This document shows, piece by piece, positions 23,532-25,229 of a stretch of 25,229 nucleotides of DNA. The translations under genes and the position numbers were made by a program. Location: positions 1 through 25,229 of the forward strand of contig JBFHVZ010000022.1 of the NCBI GenBank assembly GCA_041589295.1, read 5' to 3'. The notes beneath the pieces are model-generated. The model had not been told where the DNA came from. It saw only the letters and a program-made list of their open reading frames with translations, and did no database searches. This DNA comes from Bermanella sp041589295. GTDB lineage: Bacteria > Pseudomonadota > Gammaproteobacteria > Pseudomonadales > Oceanobacteraceae. Numbering within the stretch: position 1 is the first letter of the stretch; every line of letters starts with the position of its first letter.

Positions 23532-23966
23532 ATGGAGTATTACATTTTTAGCAACTACTACGAAAATCATGAGCCACAGTCCTGTTTTTCAAAAACCTTT
23601 GTTTCGCTCTGGGATGGTTGGCTGGGTCAAGAAAACCTACACAAGTTAGATCAAGTGTCAGAAGCCGAATGGCATCGCTTTAACGATTGGTTGCGTGAAC
23701 TTACACGCAATTTTTCGGTTTATGTGCCTGATTTCGAGCAACAAGCTCTAAAACCTGTGGATAATGTTGAGTTTTTATTAGCGGATTTTCAGCGTAGCCA
23801 AAACAAAACCAGTGATCAATTTATACGGTTAGTGATCCCCGAGTTGGAGTGCATCATTACAGAAGATTGGGATTACACTTACATTGTTTGGCATAAAAAT
23901 AATGGGGCCGTCGAAGTGCTTGAACCATTGATTCAGAAAGCAGGGTTAAAGCGTTTTAGCGAGTAG
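23532..23966 (+). CDS. protein of unknown function
   Basis: 144 residues from ATG 23532, chosen over an upstream in-frame ATG at 23454 that would lie inside the lipoprotein gene; GGTGAG (23519-23524) lies about seven bases before the chosen start. It is rich in aromatic residues (MEYYIFSNYYENHE, VSLWDGWLG, EDWDYTYIVWHKNN) with no signal peptide or membrane span, so probably a compact cytoplasmic protein. It occupies the same place in module B that yefM-yoeB occupies in module A. I do not recognise a family. A defence, immunity or toxin-associated role would fit its place but is a guess. Hairpin copy 3 follows 35 bases after the stop. Confidence 0.75.
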   Translation: MEYYIFSNYYENHEPQSCFSKTFVSLWDGWLGQENLHKLDQVSEAEWHRFNDWLRELTRNFSVYVPDFEQQALKPVDNVEFLLADFQRSQNKTSDQFIRLVIPELECIITEDWDYTYIVWHKNNGAVEVLEPLIQKAGLKRFSE

Positions 23967-24000
23967 CTGAGTCAGCGGTTGAATGATTTATCTTCCACAT

Positions 24001-24040
24001 AAAAAAAACCGTTTTAGTTTTCACTAAAACGGTTTTTTTA
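24001..24040. terminator. bidirectional long-stem terminator, hairpin copy 3
   Basis: Perfect 17-bp stem: AAAAAAACCGTTTTAGT (24002-24018), loop TTTC (24019-24022), ACTAAAACGGTTTTTTT (24023-24039). Eight A on one side and seven T on the other make it work in both directions, for the 144-aa gene on + and for cysN transcripts on -. Loop orientation is as in copy 2. Confidence 0.92.
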
Positions 24041-24059
24041 TTTTGCGCTGTTTAAGCGT

Positions 24060-24160
24060 TATTGAGGAGGCTAAGGCGAGGCGGCGATTGCTAAGAAAGC
24101 GCAGCGTACGTTTTATGTACGTGAGCATTTCGAAATAATCGCCTGCAAGCAGCCTCCTAC
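24060..24160. repeat. imperfect palindromic intergenic repeat, unit 1
   Basis: Outer arms AGGAGGCT and AGCCTCCT, inner arms GCGATT/AATCGC, and core CGTAC-GTTTTAT-GTACG fold into one long imperfect hairpin of about 100 bases. It has the same plan as the unit at 24190-24318, with a GTAC...GTAC core followed by a TGAGCA motif. Such two-unit elements behave like REP/MITE-type dispersed intergenic repeats. Confidence 0.65.
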
Positions 24161-24189
24161 AACAGCGTCGGACGTCAGTCCTCAGCTTG

Positions 24190-24318
24190 ATGAATTCTAA
24201 ACGTAAGCGAGGCAGTCGAGGCAAGGCACAAAGCGTTCGAGAATGCGGAGTGTACGTTGTTGGTACATGAGCAATTCGAGAACGCTTTTAACGCAGCATC
24301 GGCAACGTAGCTAGTTTA
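24190..24318. repeat. imperfect palindromic intergenic repeat, unit 2
   Basis: Terminal TAAAC/GTTTA, inner AAAGCGTTC/GAACGCTTT and core GTGTAC...GGTACATGAGCA give a ~128-base imperfect palindrome. Its right end (GTTTA) includes the cysN stop codon, so the element abuts the gene directly. Unit 1 lies just to the left. A - strand ORF across unit 1 is a by-product of the repeat. Confidence 0.65.
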
Positions 24319-25229
24319 GATAATGCCTTTATCCTGAATTTCAGCAATCGCTGCCTCAACCGAAGTCGTATCGGCGTTCAGCGTTAACGCGTCAGCATCA
24401 CCTTCGAAGGTGCACAGTGCAATCAGGCCAGCTTGGTTGATGATGCGTGCAATGTCACCGGCGCTGTTTTCGCCAATGTCATCGCGGCTCACCAATGCGG
24501 CAGCTTTACCCAGTGCAAACAGTTTGCGATCCACTGCACCGGCCAGTACGTGTTTGTTGCTGCCAGTGAAGTAAATAGAAACGGCTTTCTGATCGAAACG
24601 CGCTGCTTTTTCTTGGGCCGATACGGCAGTCAAACGCTCGGACGTTTCTTCTTCGGCTTCGCCTACGATCATGCCCGCGCCAACGGTAACGTTGGTTAGA
24701 CGGTCGATGATGATGAAGGCGCCGGTTGCACGGTTTTTCTGATACGGGTCAAACGCAACGGGTTTGTTCAGTGTCAGTTCGCACAGGCCAATTTCGTTCA
24801 GTTTTAGTTCTTCTGCTTCAAAGCGTTCCATGGTGTTCACGTCAACACGGTGGTGTACTTTGGAGATGGAACCTGTGTTTGGCGTAGACGCAAATTTCAG
24901 GTCGTATTGCTTACCCGGTTTCATGCTGCCTTCGGCCATCCACACGATGTCGGCGTTGATGCGGCTAGCGGTGGCTGGTAGATCGCTGGTTTTCACGATC
25001 ATGTCGCCACGGCTGATGTCGATCTCGTCTTCCAAGGTCAGAGTAACGGCTTGGTCGATGAAGGCTTCTTGTTGGTTGCCTTCAAAGGTGACGATGGATT
25101 TCACCACGCTTTGTTTGCCCGATGGCAAAGCGGTGATGGCATCACCTGGACGCACGATACCGCTGGCGACGGTGCCGCAGAAACCACGGAAGTCTAAGTT
25201 CGGACGGTTTACATACTGCACTGGGAAGC
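24316..25229 (-). CDS. cysN: sulfate adenylyltransferase large subunit (3' part) with degenerate APS-kinase-like tail
   Basis: The frame continues past the right edge (FPVQYVNRPNLDFRGF spans it), so only the C-terminal ~303 residues are seen, without the GTPase domain. They cover the EF-Tu-like domains II and III (SGIVRPGDAI, GDMIVKTSD, GTGSIS-type strand region, TGAFIIIDRLTN). CysN is the GTP-hydrolysing subunit of ATP sulfurylase with CysD, activating sulfate to APS. After domain III (~residue 205 of the visible part) the tail reads VSIYFTGSNKHVLAGAVDRKLFALG and ends IINQAGLIALCTFEG, which follows the APS kinase (CysC) fold from its first strand to the AGLI strand, but the Walker A GxxGxGKST is replaced by SNKHVLAG and a block with the DNVR motif is missing. 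A vestigial CysC fusion is the best reading; APS kinase activity should be absent. Confidence 0.9.
   Translation of the reverse strand, partial: FPVQYVNRPNLDFRGFCGTVASGIVRPGDAITALPSGKQSVVKSIVTFEGNQQEAFIDQAVTLTLEDEIDISRGDMIVKTSDLPATASRINADIVWMAEGSMKPGKQYDLKFASTPNTGSISKVHHRVDVNTMERFEAEELKLNEIGLCELTLNKPVAFDPYQKNRATGAFIIIDRLTNVTVGAGMIVGEAEEETSERLTAVSAQEKAARFDQKAVSIYFTGSNKHVLAGAVDRKLFALGKAAALVSRDDIGENSAGDIARIINQAGLIALCTFEGDADALTLNADTTSVEAAIAEIQDKGII

Noticed and set aside
22011..24040. Integron gene-cassette array with attC sites
   Set aside because: Toxin-antitoxin and lipoprotein cargo suggested this, and a GTTTAAC string is present, but there is no paired RYYYAAC/GTTRRRY arrangement with attC-like arms, and no integrase is in the window.
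24024..24224. 66-codon ORF on the - strand between the array and cysN
   Set aside because: It runs through the third hairpin and palindromic repeat unit 1, with Arg/Leu-rich translation typical of repeat DNA and no ribosome site.

Overview
The window looks like chromosome from a marine gammaproteobacterium, probably of the Oceanospirillales type. The gene order miaB-ybeZ-ybeY-corC-lnt, a FolE/FolX pterin pair and a dihaem c4-type cytochrome support this. I could not fix the genus from sequence alone. There is no rRNA, tRNA, CRISPR array or transposase.

Left part (1-7125, + strand): three exported or surface proteins. They are the 3' part of a VWA protein with calcium-binding thrombospondin-3-like repeats, a 789-residue lipoprotein with PPC-like beta-sandwich units, and a 1097-residue protein with ten Ig/cadherin-like repeats. 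The third is preceded by several hairpins and an intrinsic terminator that ends only 22 bases before its start codon.

Middle-left (7132-10786, - strand): a probable operon of acyl-CoA dehydrogenase, short-chain dehydrogenase, folX and folE. FolE and FolX make pterin precursors (dihydroneopterin and dihydromonapterin triphosphate), and the SDR is a candidate reductase. Then, on the + strand (10972-13914), come a chemoreceptor with a C-terminal PilZ domain, a cytochrome c4-like protein and a small unknown protein.

Centre (13903-19271, - strand): miaB, ybeZ, ybeY, corC and lnt, covering tRNA modification, rRNA maturation, ion homeostasis and lipoprotein acylation. A good sigma70-like promoter lies before miaB. 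Further right are a 67-residue coiled-coil protein on + and a helical lipoprotein on -, which share a bidirectional terminator.

Right part (20993-24315): the accessory-looking section. A 197-residue acidic orphan has a long, hairpin-rich leader. It is followed by two modules, each made of a long perfect hairpin, an identical short leader and a small lipoprotein gene. The two lipoproteins are nearly identical at both ends and divergent in the middle. The first module carries a yefM-yoeB toxin-antitoxin pair with its TGTACA operator, and the second carries a 144-residue orphan. A third copy of the hairpin closes the array. Two imperfect palindromic intergenic repeats then lead to the 3' end of cysN (- strand), whose C-terminal tail looks like a degenerate, P-loop-less APS-kinase domain.
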